DNA of 64,000 bases from Paenibacillus sp. Soil787 (GTDB taxonomy: Bacteria > Bacillota > Bacilli > Paenibacillales > NBRC-103111): positions 1 to 64,000 of the forward strand of contig NZ_LMSP01000002.1 in assembly GCF_001429545.1 (NCBI RefSeq), read 5' to 3'. This document shows positions 15,882 to 24,638 of the stretch, piece by piece. Position numbers and translations under genes: made by a program. The notes under the pieces were generated by a model. The model was not told the DNA's origin, ran no database searches, and saw only the letters and a list, made by a program, of their open reading frames with translations. Each line of letters begins with the position of its first letter. The stretch's first letter is position 1.

Positions 15882-16280
15882 TCAACCCTTGACTGCACCC
15901 GCGGTAACGCCTTTTGTAATCTGCTCATTAAATATGGCGTAGATGATAATAGCCGGTATCGACGTTAACACCATGACGGCAAATTGTGATCCATAATCGG
16001 ATGAATATTGGCCGGTAAAATTCATGACAGAGAATGGCAACGTTTTAAGTGAATCTTTACTTAAGAATGTGGATGCCATAATAAATTCATTCCAGCAAAT
16101 CAGAAACGTTGTAACAGCTATAGTGACTAATGCTGGCATCGTAAGCGGCATGATAATTTGAAAGACAATTCGGTAAATACTGCAGCCGTCCATTACAGCC
16201 GATTCTTCAATAGCTCCAGGAATGCTGCGCAAAAATCCGGATAAAATGAAGGTTCCAAGCGGTACCGAAACGGCCGTGTA
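15882..16280 (-). pseudogene. C-terminal half of a MalG-type sugar ABC permease
   Basis: The minus-strand frame reads from about 16280: TAVSVPLGTFILSGFLRSIPGAIEESAVMDG..., which includes the EAA loop that contacts the ATPase, then two hydrophobic segments and the usual ending TKGVTAGAVKG. The N-terminal 140 or so residues are missing. At about 16280 it is joined, out of frame, to a MalF-type permease fragment, so a deletion removed the end of one permease gene and the start of the next. It cannot work as a transporter. Confidence 0.85.
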
Positions 16281-16632
16281 GGGAAGAATCTAGATGAGCG
16301 ACCTCGTACAGATCTTCCGGAATTCCTTTGATACCTGCGTAATAGAACAGCAAGCCCCAGCCGAAGCCCGACCAGATTAGAATAAACAATAAGGTTCCTA
16401 ATGCTGTATGCGTGTTGCCTAACCAAGCGTACTTAAAAAATCCGAGCCCGGACAAGTCCAGAATTTTATTAAACATACCGAATTCAGGATCGAAAATCGT
16501 CAACCACATTCTAGATATAACGACAACGGATATGACACATGGGATGAAAAAGATGGTACGGAATACCTTTCCGCTTTTCCTCCGATACGGTCTAACATGA
16601 TCGCAAAAAATATACAAATGGGATGCTGGAGA
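16280..16632 (-). pseudogene. Central fragment of a MalF/UgpA-type sugar ABC permease
   Basis: The segment FRTIFFIPCVISVVVISRMW ... GMFNKILDLSGLGFFKY ... GWGLLFYYAGIKGIPEDLYEVAHLD is a typical MalF/UgpA middle region. Before FRTIFF the frame changes (near 16575): the other frame carries FAIMLDR, the expected preceding residues. Both ends are missing; the right end abuts an AraC remnant of opposite strand. Belongs to the decayed sugar locus that continues to 22343. Confidence 0.82.
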
Positions 16633-16654
16633 ACGATGCAGCCGGCTGCAAGGA

Positions 16655-16731
16655 GAAGAGCATTCAGCAGCGATTTAAAAAATATACGGGCATGACCCCT
16701 AGCCAGTACCGGAACAATCTTGAAGATTAAA
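16655..16731 (+). pseudogene. C-terminal scrap of an AraC-family regulator
   Basis: The plus strand encodes QQRFKKYTGMTPSQYRNN followed by LED and a stop at 16731, the standard end of an AraC DNA-binding domain. One base appears to be missing before it (AFS in one frame, RRF-like in the next). Only about 25 residues remain, next to permease fragments on the other strand. It is distinct from the full AraC gene at 16743-17657. Confidence 0.75.
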
Positions 16732-16732
16732 G

Positions 16733-16763
16733 AAAAAGCTGCCTAATAAAGGGCAGCTTTTTT
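16733..16763. terminator. Terminator of the AraC gene
   Basis: AAAAAGCTGCC pairs with GGGCAGCTTTTTT; T-rich on both sides, overlapping the end of the minus-strand AraC gene. Confidence 0.8.
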
Positions 16764-17657
16764 CGTTTGACGGTACTGCAAGGGGCTCATCCCCGTCCAC
16801 CGTTTAAATTGTCTGCTGAAATGTGATAAGTGAGAATAACCCAATAAGGAGGCGATTTTTTTGAGAGGCAGATCGGGCTGCGCAATGAGGACTTTCGCTT
16901 CATGCAATTTAAGATCGGATAAATATTGCCGTGGAGACATCCCAAACACTTTGCGGAATACCTCAAGTCCATAACCAGAGCTGATCCCAAGCGAGGCAAC
17001 AATGTCTTCGATACTCAATTTATTTTCAAGCGTTTCTTCCTCCATCTGAGAGTATGGATTGAAGGATGCTTTGATGGCCTCAGCAATTGCTTTGGCATAC
17101 TGAACAGAAGTTGGGGGGATGCTTTCATTCTGCTCCTGATCCTGATCTAGACAAACGATTTGCGACAGGATTCCAAATAACTCAAATAAAGCAGCTTGCA
17201 AGCGAAACCGATCTGTTGTCGTATATTCGCGAGGTTGTCTGGCCAATTCAACCCAATCATCGAGAACCTTTCGCAGTTTACCATTTTCCTCGGATTCAGA
17301 TGGGAAGAGAATCTTTGAGTTTTTGATCATTTCTTGACGAAATAGGGGGTCGTCTACGTTGAAATGGGCAGTGAAATACGTCATGCCTTCCTCAGATATA
17401 CAGCGGTTAGCATGTTTGAATCCTGGCGGGATGAGGATGATATCTCCTGCTTGCAGCAAGTAACGATTCTTTTCCATCATCGTTTCCTGACGGCCCATTA
17501 GGATTAGGTTAACCTCAAAGCCAATATGAGAATCAATGGGCATCTCCCAATTGTTTTCCACATGCTGTAGATGAGCTCCGAAAAATTTGACATTCCAATC
17601 AAACATTGGAAGCCAATTAGCGTTTTCCCAACTTACATATCGTTTTTCCTTAGCCAT
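16743..17657 (-). CDS. AraC-family regulator of the GH30/GH42 locus
   Basis: 304 residues. The N-terminal half is a cupin-like sensing domain (NRYLLQAGDIILIPPGFKHANRC near 60-85). The C-terminal domain has two helix-turn-helix units: LSIEDIVASLGISSGYGLEVF near 208 and LPLKKIASLLGYSHLSHFSRQF near 255, ending in WTGMSPLQYR. It is divergent from the broken GH30 gene across a 125-bp gap, so it probably activated that glycosidase operon in response to a sugar. The regulator itself looks intact although several of its likely targets are broken. Confidence 0.92.
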   Translation of the reverse strand: MAKEKRYVSWENANWLPMFDWNVKFFGAHLQHVENNWEMPIDSHIGFEVNLILMGRQETMMEKNRYLLQAGDIILIPPGFKHANRCISEEGMTYFTAHFNVDDPLFRQEMIKNSKILFPSESEENGKLRKVLDDWVELARQPREYTTTDRFRLQAALFELFGILSQIVCLDQDQEQNESIPPTSVQYAKAIAEAIKASFNPYSQMEEETLENKLSIEDIVASLGISSGYGLEVFRKVFGMSPRQYLSDLKLHEAKVLIAQPDLPLKKIASLLGYSHLSHFSRQFKRWTGMSPLQYRQTKKAALY

Positions 17658-17782
17658 ATCGTTTCACCTTGGTTTTGGGTAAATTTCACGTTGTTTGGAC
17701 AATCGCGTATAGAACTACTCTCAATCTATAATAAAGAGAGAAAAGGATCAAGTCGTACAAAAAAAGATGGAGGTTATCGTTC
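17658..17782. promoter_or_regulatory. Divergent control region between araC-type gene and GH30
   Basis: TATAAT at 17727-17732 is a good plus-strand -10, 50 bp before the GH30 start, with no recognisable -35 at 16-18 bp upstream, as expected for an AraC-activated promoter. No exact regulator repeat stands out. Confidence 0.45.
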
Positions 17783-19022
17783 ATGGAAAACGCTAACATA
17801 CAGTGGATATCAAGCACCAAAGAATCCGTATGGCAAAATAAAGAAGTGTCTAATCGTGGGAACGGTGATGTAAACCTTGCGATAACCGATGAAACATTTT
17901 AAATGGTGGAAGGTTTCGGTGGATGTTTCAATGAGTTAGGTTTCGCCGCGCTTGCGCATTTGTCGGATCGGGAACGCGGGCAGGTTCTACACTCCCTTTT
18001 TCATCCAGATGGCGACCAAAAGTTTAGTATTTGCCGTCTTCCGATCGGCGCAAGCGATTACGCACTCGAGTGGTACAGTCTAAATGAGACTGACGGAGAT
18101 TTGGAAATGAAGCATTTCTCCATCGAGAGGGATCTGAAATATTTGATTCCGTATATCAAAGAAGCCTTAAGCCTATGCGCTTTATTTCGTCAAATATGTA
18201 GAAGCCTATCGCAATGAAGGGATTAAGATTCATCAGATTCATGTTCAAAACGAAGTTGTTGCGGATCAAAAATTCCCATCTTGTTTGTGGACAGGAGAAC
18301 AGCTGCGCGATTTCATTCGGGATTATTTGGGACCATCTTTCGAGAAGCATGGGATCGATGCTGAAATTTGGCTGGGAACGATTAATGCGCCAGAACCGTG
18401 GCAGGAATGGTTGAAAAAATCGTCGTCTGATTTCAATGCTTATGCTTTTACCGTGCTGAGCGATCCTGAAGCTTACAAGTATATTAAAGGTGTTGGCTAC
18501 CAATGGGCCGGAAAATACGGCATCCAACGAACCGTTCAAAGTTATCCGGAACTTCGTTACATGCAAACGGAAAATGAATGTGGAGACGGCACGAATACGT
18601 GGGATTATGCCAAATACATCTTTAATTTGTATCAGCACTATTTTACGAACGGCGTGAACGCCTACATTTATTGGAACATGGTGCTTGAGCCGAAGGGACG
18701 CAGCACGTGGGGCTGGGAGCAAAATTCGATGATCACGGTAGATCCAGCGACCAAGGCAGCGACTTTTAACCCAGAATATTATGTGATGAAGCATTTCTCC
18801 CACTTTGTATCTCCAGAATCTACACGCATAGGTTTAAAAGGTCCATGGACCGGAAATGCACTTGCTTTTGAAAAGCCGAACGGAGATAAAGTGGTCGTGA
18901 TCGCCAATCCTTTTGCAGAAGCAAAGGTTGTTCGTTTATCGGATGGTTTAAGGACTCATTCATTTGAACTTGAACCAGATTCGTTCAATACAATTATGAT
19001 TAGTGGAGGAAATGGGCGATGA
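17783..19022 (+). pseudogene. Broken GH30 glycosidase (glucosylceramidase-like)
   Basis: Start ATG at 17783 with GGAGG upstream. Homology runs ETF*MVEGFGGCFNELG: a TAA at 17900 replaces what should be Gln (CAA to TAA). At 18170-18173 the frame jumps from YIKEALS to AYALYFVKYVEAY, losing about 45 residues that in GH30 enzymes hold the SPWSPPAWMK segment. Downstream the frame is intact: VQNEV carries the acid/base Glu and YMQTENECGDG the nucleophile, ending at 19022. Two independent lesions mean no functional enzyme. Its stop overlaps the GH42 start (ATGA), so it was the first gene of that operon. Confidence 0.9.
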
Positions 19023-21022
19023 AAGAGCTTCTGTATGGTGTAGCGTATTATAGGGAATACATGCCCTATGAACGATTGGATCAAGATATCCAGATGATGA
19101 AGGATGCCGGTATTAATCTGGTACGAATTGCCGAATCAACGTGGAGCACGCATGAACCGCAGAACGGGGTATTCGAGTTCTCACATGTCGATCGTGTGTT
19201 GGATGCGATGTATGAAGCGGGTATCAAGGTCATAGTAGGAACTCCCACGTATGCGATTCCCACTTGGATGGTGAAGGAACATCCTGACGTACTGGCTGTA
19301 ACTCCGAAGGGGCCGGGACGTTACGGTGCTCGCCAAATTATGGACATTACGAATCCAACGTATTTGTTTTATGCCGAAAGAATCATCCGTAAGCTGATCG
19401 GGCATGTCCAACATCACCCTGCGATTATCGGTTATCAGGTAGATAACGAGACTAAGCATTATCATACCGCGGGTTCCAACGTCCAGTTCATGTTCATGAA
19501 ATACATGAAAGACAAGTTCGGAACCCTAGAACGTCTCAATCAGGAATTCGGGTTGGACTACTGGAGCAACCGAATTAATAGTTGGGAGGATTTCCCTTCC
19601 GTCGTCGGTACGATCAACGGCAGTCTAGGGGCGGAATTCGCTCGATTCCAAAGGAAGCTCGTCACCGATTTTCTGGCTTGGCAAGCCGCTATTGTGAATG
19701 AATATAAACGACCAGGCCAGTTTATCACGCATAACTTTGATTTCGAGTGGAAAGGTCACTCCTTCGGTGTCCAACCGGATGTAGACCATTTTGCTGCGTC
19801 GGCGTCATTGGATATCGCGGGAGTGGACATTTATCATCCTTCCCAAGATGAACTGACTGGAACTGAAATTTCGTTTGGCGGAGACGTTACCCGTTCTCTA
19901 AAAGGAACTAACTATTTCGTTTTGGAAACTCAGGCGCAAGCTTTTCCTAACTGGACTCCTTACCCGGGACAATTACGGCTTCAAGCATTCAGCCATCTGG
20001 CCTCTGGGGCCAACATGGTCTCCTATTGGCATTGGCATTCGATCCACAATTCAGCTGAAACCTACTGGAAGGGATTGCTCAGCCACGATTTGGCGTCGAA
20101 TCCCGTTTATGAAGAAGCCAAGACCATCGGCAGAGATTTTCATCGGTTGTCGCCGCATCTTGTAAATCTGCAGAAATCGAATCGGGTCGCGATGCTGGTC
20201 AGTAATGAGGCGTTGACAGCGATGGAATGGTTCCCTTTGCCCGGGCGTCAAGTCAACTATAACGATATTGTTCGGCTTATGTACGATGAATTATATAAAA
20301 TGAATATCGGTTGTGATATCGTTCATCCGGATAGTGATGCGTTGGAGAATTATGAGCTAATTCTTGTTCCGGCACTATATGCAGCGTCAGATGAACTGCT
20401 GGAGCGGTTGAACGCTTTCGTCAGAAATGGCGGGCATATCGTGTATACGTTTAAAAGCGGCTTCACCAATGAACATGTCAAAGTCCGCACCACACATCAA
20501 CCCGGTGCTATCGATGAAGTTTGCGGTGTCCGCTACAGCATGTTTGTAGAGCCGAAATCTGTTTCATTCAAGGGTGACCCTTTTGAAGTTGGACCCGCGG
20601 ACAACACAGTGAACACATGGATGGAACTGCTCACTCCTACGACGGCAGAGGTAACGGCCTCTTATGACCATCCTCATTGGGGAGCGTATGCGGCTATTAC
20701 AAAGAACCGCTACGGGAAAGGCACTGCGACTTATGTTGGCTGTCTGCCGAGCGCTGCCGTGATGAGCAAAGTGCTGGAAAAGGCGGTCTATGATGCCGGA
20801 ATATGGGGGAAGGATCAGGATATCCACTATCCCCTTATTGTGAAATCGGGCGTTAACGACCAAGGGAAGACGGTTCGTTACTATTTCAATTATTCCGATC
20901 GTCCGGAGACTTTGAAGTATCCGCATGCGGAGGGGAAAGAATTGCTGAGCGGTGAAGCTGTAAAACAAGGGGAGGTCAGGGAGCTGACTCGCTGGGGAAT
21001 TGCGATTATCGAAGAAGCGTAA
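19019..21022 (+). CDS. GH42 beta-galactosidase
   Basis: 667 residues, full length for GH42. The TIM barrel starts YGVAYYREYMPYERLDQDI; the acid/base Glu is E144 in GYQVDNE and the nucleophile is E303 in FVLETQAQ. The trimerisation and C-terminal beta domains follow (GHIVYTFKSGF near 480). No signal peptide, so it acts in the cytosol on imported galactosides or galacto-oligosaccharides. It overlaps the broken GH30 by 4 nt, so its translation may have suffered from the upstream lesions. The only intact enzyme in the 15882-22343 locus. Confidence 0.93.
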   Translation: MKELLYGVAYYREYMPYERLDQDIQMMKDAGINLVRIAESTWSTHEPQNGVFEFSHVDRVLDAMYEAGIKVIVGTPTYAIPTWMVKEHPDVLAVTPKGPGRYGARQIMDITNPTYLFYAERIIRKLIGHVQHHPAIIGYQVDNETKHYHTAGSNVQFMFMKYMKDKFGTLERLNQEFGLDYWSNRINSWEDFPSVVGTINGSLGAEFARFQRKLVTDFLAWQAAIVNEYKRPGQFITHNFDFEWKGHSFGVQPDVDHFAASASLDIAGVDIYHPSQDELTGTEISFGGDVTRSLKGTNYFVLETQAQAFPNWTPYPGQLRLQAFSHLASGANMVSYWHWHSIHNSAETYWKGLLSHDLASNPVYEEAKTIGRDFHRLSPHLVNLQKSNRVAMLVSNEALTAMEWFPLPGRQVNYNDIVRLMYDELYKMNIGCDIVHPDSDALENYELILVPALYAASDELLERLNAFVRNGGHIVYTFKSGFTNEHVKVRTTHQPGAIDEVCGVRYSMFVEPKSVSFKGDPFEVGPADNTVNTWMELLTPTTAEVTASYDHPHWGAYAAITKNRYGKGTATYVGCLPSAAVMSKVLEKAVYDAGIWGKDQDIHYPLIVKSGVNDQGKTVRYYFNYSDRPETLKYPHAEGKELLSGEAVKQGEVRELTRWGIAIIEEA

Positions 21023-21038
21023 TTGCTGAGTATACAAG

Positions 21039-21070
21039 GAAGGCTGCCTAGCGAGGTAGTCTTCTTTTAT
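21039..21070 (+). terminator. Terminator of the GH42 gene
   Basis: GAAGGCTGCCT pairs with AGGTAGTCTTC (two G-U pairs) around AGCG, followed by TTTTATT. Confidence 0.75.
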
Positions 21071-21131
21071 TGCGCGTGGCAGCGTATCGATTGGAGAAAA
21101 TGCATAATTGACTAAACGTTCGGAAATGCCC

Positions 21132-21370
21132 AATAAGAGTCCATAGGAGCTTCTATTTCGTGAAAAAGTAGCAAAAGGTGGGAAATAAGTCTCTAAAGAC
21201 TCTTATTTGATGCCGAACATAGCGTATATGGATCATTCCGGGGAAATAAGAGTCCCCAGAAGCTTCTATTTCGAGAAAAAGTAGCAAAAGGTGGGAAATA
21301 AGAGTCTTCGGAGACTCTTATTTGATGCCGAAGACAGCGATCAGGATCATCCCGCGGAAATAAGAGCCCC
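21132..21370. repeat. 113-114-bp tandem repeat, just over two copies
   Basis: Units start with AATAAGAGTC-type sequence at 21132, 21245 and 21359 (partial). Each carries TTCTATTTCGNGAAAAAGTAGC and a hairpin like AATAAGAGTC-TTCGGA-GACTCTTATT. The array lies directly before the point where the truncated GH3 begins. 21071-21432 contains no gene. Confidence 0.85.
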
Positions 21371-21432
21371 CATCGCCTAGTCATTCGGTGCATGATTTGC
21401 TCGCGAGGATAGCCCCAAGCTAATACGAAGAG

Positions 21433-22343
21433 TTGGGAATCACGGATGTAAGAACTAAACATACACCGGGATCCTTATCGCACGAATTGAACATGAAGCT
21501 TCTAAGGGAAGAGCTCGGGTTTAACGGACTTATCGTTTCCGATGCTACATCGATGATTGGCATGACGAGCTTTGGCCGACGTAAAGATATTATTCCGCAA
21601 TGTATTGCGTCGGGCGTTGACATGTTCCTGTTTACAAATGATATGCAGGAAGATTTCCAAGCTATGCTTCAAGGCGTCCATGACGGCGCGCTCACGGAGG
21701 AGCGGCTGAATGAGGCGGTCACAAGAATACTGGCTCTGAAAGCTTCACTTGGTCTACATTTGACTCAGGCGGATGAAAGGGATCTTGGCGTGGTAGGTTC
21801 TGCCGAACATTTGCAGCTGGCAGCTGAAATTGCGAGCAAATCGGTAACGCTGGTTAAGGACACTCAGGCCTTCTACCTCTAATACCTCAAAAGCACAAGC
21901 GGATTTTACTATTAGCAGCTTCGGATGAGGCTTCCTTTTTTGCTGATAAGGCTGCAACGGGGGATGAATTCGCCCGGATGCTGAGTGAGGAAGGCTTCAC
22001 GGTAGTTCGAGAATATGAGGTAAAAGATGAGGGTAACGAAATAGATGTGGTAGTCTTTCTTGTTCAGAAGTCGCCTGGATTCATGCAAAATTCCATGCGT
22101 CTCTCACCCCAGGAGACAGGCGGACTCTTCAAATGGTACCCTACACAGGTGCCGACCGTCTTTATCTCGCTGGGAAATCCGTACACGCTTTATGAACTCC
22201 CGTCTATGCCTACGATGATAAACGCATATAATGCTACTTTGGCAGTTCAGAAGGAAGTTATTAGATGTTTGATTGGTAAGCAGCCGTTCAGAGGAGAGTC
22301 TCCAATAGATGCTTTCTGCGGTCTTGAGTGGGCTAAGTTATAA
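21433..22343 (+). pseudogene. Truncated, frameshifted GH3 glycosidase
   Basis: The first frame (to 21882) reads LREELGFNGLIVSDATSMIG, the GH3 block with the nucleophile Asp in SDA, then GVDMFLFTND and SKSVTLVKD. Near 21865 the frame shifts: the text resumes as GLLPLIPQKHKRILLLAASD in another frame and runs to 22343 (MINAYNATLAVQKEVIRCLIG, typical of beta-N-acetylhexosaminidase-type GH3). The N-terminal 280 or so residues are absent and are replaced by the 113-bp repeat array. It is a dead gene from the same glycan locus. Confidence 0.88.
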
Positions 22344-22369
22344 GGCGAAGGTAGAATAGTTGGAGTAGG

Positions 22370-22396
22370 AACCTGTCCTTTTGGGCAGGTTTTTTG
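22370..22396 (+). terminator. Terminator after the GH3 pseudogene
   Basis: AACCTGTCC pairs with GGGCAGGTT, followed by six T. Confidence 0.85.
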
Positions 22397-22489
22397 GGTT
22401 GTTTTATAGAATTGTATGTTTTTCGAACTCTATTAAAAAGAGTTTATCGGATGAATCTCGAACTCTCATCCGCATCCATTCGTCTAGGA

Positions 22490-22678
22490 TGTTGTAGAAA
22501 GTGCAACAATTGTTGCCTAGATCCCGCCTCTTTCCCTTCGATGTTGCATCATGTACAACAATTGAGGGCACATACATGCCATTTCGCAACAAACGGGTTC
22601 GAAATGTTGTACAAACTGCAACTTCAACTTGCAAAATAGCCTTTTGGCGTGCGAATTGTTGTAGAAATTACAACATTG
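22490..22678. repeat. Four TGTTGTA-N-TACAACA-type dyads
   Basis: Imperfect dyads lie at 22490-22512, 22541-22564, 22604-22624 and 22655-22678. Each pairs an ATGTTGTA/ATTGTTGTA arm with TGCAACAAT/TACAACATT around 5-8 nt. The spacing is 51, 63 and 51 bp. Open frames here lack ribosome-binding sites. The rest of 22397-22816 shows nothing else. Confidence 0.65.
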
Positions 22679-22816
22679 GTAATCACAATAGCCCATCTAC
22701 CCTCAAGAAGCTACCGAACGAATTTTTGATTGCTTTGATTCTCTGCAGATGAAACTAAGGATGTTGATCTGACTGCAACTTTAACAAAATAATAGGTATT
22801 GGGGGACAAGCTGGCC

Positions 22817-23536
22817 ATGCAAAAAATTGCTGTCGTGACAGACTTTGACGGAACATTGATGGAGCAGGATGTTGGCGATGTAATAATGGAAGGATTAGGT
22901 GTGATAAATGAACCGCAGGTTACTCTTGCATCACGGCTTTTTCGAGAGAAAAAGGTCGGTTCTTTGGCATGGATTGAAGCGGCATACCCCATGCTTGCAG
23001 GTCGGCAGGAGCAGGTTGATAAGCTCATCGAGGATGTGTATTTGCGGGATGGTGCGCGGGAGTTTATTGATTTTTGCGAGCAGAAAGATGTGCCCATTAC
23101 GGTTTTAAGTGATGGGATGCTTTATTATATTGAACAAATTTTAGGTCGTGAGCAGGTGGAGGTAGACCGTATTATCGGAAATCCGATTACTTATTTGGCA
23201 GATGGTGAATTTCAATTTGGGCTCCAGAATACGAATCCGGCATGCAAATGGTGTGGGTGCTGCAAGGCAAGTGTTGTTAAGCAGCTAAAAAAGGAAGGTT
23301 GGCTTGTCATTTACATTGGTGATGGCAGCAGTGACTATTATGGCTCTGGCTTTGCCGATTGGATTTTTGCGCGAGCGAGACTTGCTAGGTATTTGAAAGA
23401 GGAAGGAACGGCCTATTATCCATTTGAGACGTTTCATGATATTTTAAACATAATAAGACCAGCTTGGGATTCGTTTCTGAGTAGCACAGCGACTCGCCGT
23501 CTTCAAGAGAGATTTCCTGCTGCCTGTAAGTTCTAA
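22817..23536 (+). CDS. HAD-superfamily phosphatase, MtnX-like
   Basis: 239 residues from the ATG at 22817, with GGGGG 11 nt upstream; a TTG at 22799 in frame is less likely because it would precede that site. The HAD nucleophile motif is VVTDFDGTL (6-14), motif II is TVLSDGM near 95 and motif IV is YIGDGSSDYYGS near 170. The CKWCGCCKA cluster near 150 is shared by MtnX and related phosphoserine-phosphatase-like enzymes. MtnX dephosphorylates a methionine-salvage intermediate, but no other mtn gene is nearby, so the substrate here is open. Confidence 0.85.
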   Translation: MQKIAVVTDFDGTLMEQDVGDVIMEGLGVINEPQVTLASRLFREKKVGSLAWIEAAYPMLAGRQEQVDKLIEDVYLRDGAREFIDFCEQKDVPITVLSDGMLYYIEQILGREQVEVDRIIGNPITYLADGEFQFGLQNTNPACKWCGCCKASVVKQLKKEGWLVIYIGDGSSDYYGSGFADWIFARARLARYLKEEGTAYYPFETFHDILNIIRPAWDSFLSSTATRRLQERFPAACKF

Positions 23537-23550
23537 GATTAGAATAAAAC

Positions 23551-23586
23551 CAGCTAAGGGAATGCCATAGCAGCCCCTAGCCAGCT
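23551..23586. terminator. Hairpin between the HAD gene and sspI
   Basis: AGCTAAGGG pairs imperfectly with CCCCTAGCCAGCT. On the minus strand it is followed by GGTTTTATT, fitting the end of sspI; it may also serve the converging HAD gene. Confidence 0.5.
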
Positions 23587-23598
23587 AAATGTTTGGAG

Positions 23599-23802
23599 TC
23601 ATTCGAGATGTTCTTTGAGTGTTTCTACGAGTTGGTTTTGAATATTTGCTTCACTATGCTGCCATATGATTTCGAATAGCACACCAAGCCCTGGCAATAC
23701 CCGTTCTTCTCCGCCGATGGAGTCCTCAATAACTTCTTGAAGCTCATCATTTGATTTATTCTGGACTCGCTGGACGATGGCCTGTCTTAAGGTGATGTTC
23801 AT
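23599..23802 (-). CDS. sspI: Small acid-soluble spore protein I
   Basis: 67 residues from the ATG at 23802, with CGAGGT upstream; the longer frame from 23847 has no such site. The text MNITLRQAIVQRV ... GEERVLPGLGVLFEIIWQHSE matches B. subtilis SspI almost through its length, notably the LPGLGVLFE.IWQH core. A minor SASP made in the forespore under sigma-G; a CATATTA -10-like box lies 34 bp upstream (23836-23842) with only a weak -35. In B. subtilis sspI is next to ysgA, and the same relation is kept here with ktrA between. Confidence 0.93.
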   Translation of the reverse strand: MNITLRQAIVQRVQNKSNDELQEVIEDSIGGEERVLPGLGVLFEIIWQHSEANIQNQLVETLKEHLE

Positions 23803-23968
23803 TCGTGGACCTCGCTTCCATTTCATTATCGTTATTAATATGTACAAGTTTCTAACCGTTCATCCTTCCTTGGGTCGCTTGGGTCGCTACCTTTCCATGC
23901 ATAGTGAGATACGGGCTATGTGTATGTTATACTATAATAATCTTAGGGATTTGGAGGACACGCCAACA

Positions 23969-24628
23969 ATGAGAAAGCAATTTGCGATTATCGGGATGGG
24001 AAGATTCGGGTCTAGCGTCGCTAAAACATTGTCACAATTAGGGTTTGAGGTTCTTGCTATTGATCATCGTGAAGAGACGGTTCAAGAGGTTTCAACCTTC
24101 GTCACACATGCCGTCCAAGCCGATTCTACGGATGAGGAAGCGCTGCGTGCTCTAGGTATTCGTAATTTCGATGTTGTGGTTGTGGCTATTGGTGAGGATA
24201 TTCAGGCGAGTATTCTAACTACATTAATCCTCAAAGAAATGGGCATAGCTAAGATTATAGTAAAAGCTGTGAATGATCTGCATGGAAAAGTGTTAAAGAA
24301 AATTGGTGCTGACAAGGTCGTTTATCCGGAGAGAGATATGGGACAGCGTGTGGCGCATCATCTGATCTCATCTAATATTATCGATTACATAGAGCTATCA
24401 GCCGATTACAGTATCGTAGAAATTAAGGTTTCCAGTCAAATGATAGGTAAAAGCCTCAAACAGTTGGATTTCCGGGCTAAATTTGGCTGTAATGTCATTG
24501 CGATCAAACAAAATGAAAAACTAATCATTCCACCAAGTGCGGAAGAATCGCTTAGAATGGATGATATTTTGGTTATTGTAGGAAAAAATTCAGATCTTCA
24601 AACTTTTGAAGTGACTTTTGCAGAGTAG
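23969..24628 (+). CDS. KtrA/KtrC-type potassium-uptake regulatory subunit
   Basis: 219 residues from the ATG at 23969, with GGAGG upstream. The RCK-N Rossmann domain begins FAIIGMGRFGSSVAKTL (5-21) with the acidic ribose-binding residue in LAIDHRE, and the RCK-C domain occupies about 140-219. It binds ATP/ADP (and c-di-AMP in B. subtilis) and gates a KtrB/KtrD-type K+ channel at the membrane. No membrane subunit is in the window, so it must pair with one encoded elsewhere. TATAAT at 23933-23938 is a likely -10. Ends 10 nt before the methyltransferase gene. Confidence 0.92.
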   Translation: MRKQFAIIGMGRFGSSVAKTLSQLGFEVLAIDHREETVQEVSTFVTHAVQADSTDEEALRALGIRNFDVVVVAIGEDIQASILTTLILKEMGIAKIIVKAVNDLHGKVLKKIGADKVVYPERDMGQRVAHHLISSNIIDYIELSADYSIVEIKVSSQMIGKSLKQLDFRAKFGCNVIAIKQNEKLIIPPSAEESLRMDDILVIVGKNSDLQTFEVTFAE

Positions 24629-24638
24629 GTAAAGATAA

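Noticed and set aside
22394-22752. Several 60-80-codon frames on both strands
   Set aside because: They cover the dyad repeat region, lack start sites and have no recognisable protein pattern.
23777-23968. N-terminal extension of the KtrA-type protein
   Set aside because: GGAGG and the conserved RCK start FAIIGMG fit the ATG at 23969; the extension overlaps the sspI promoter region.
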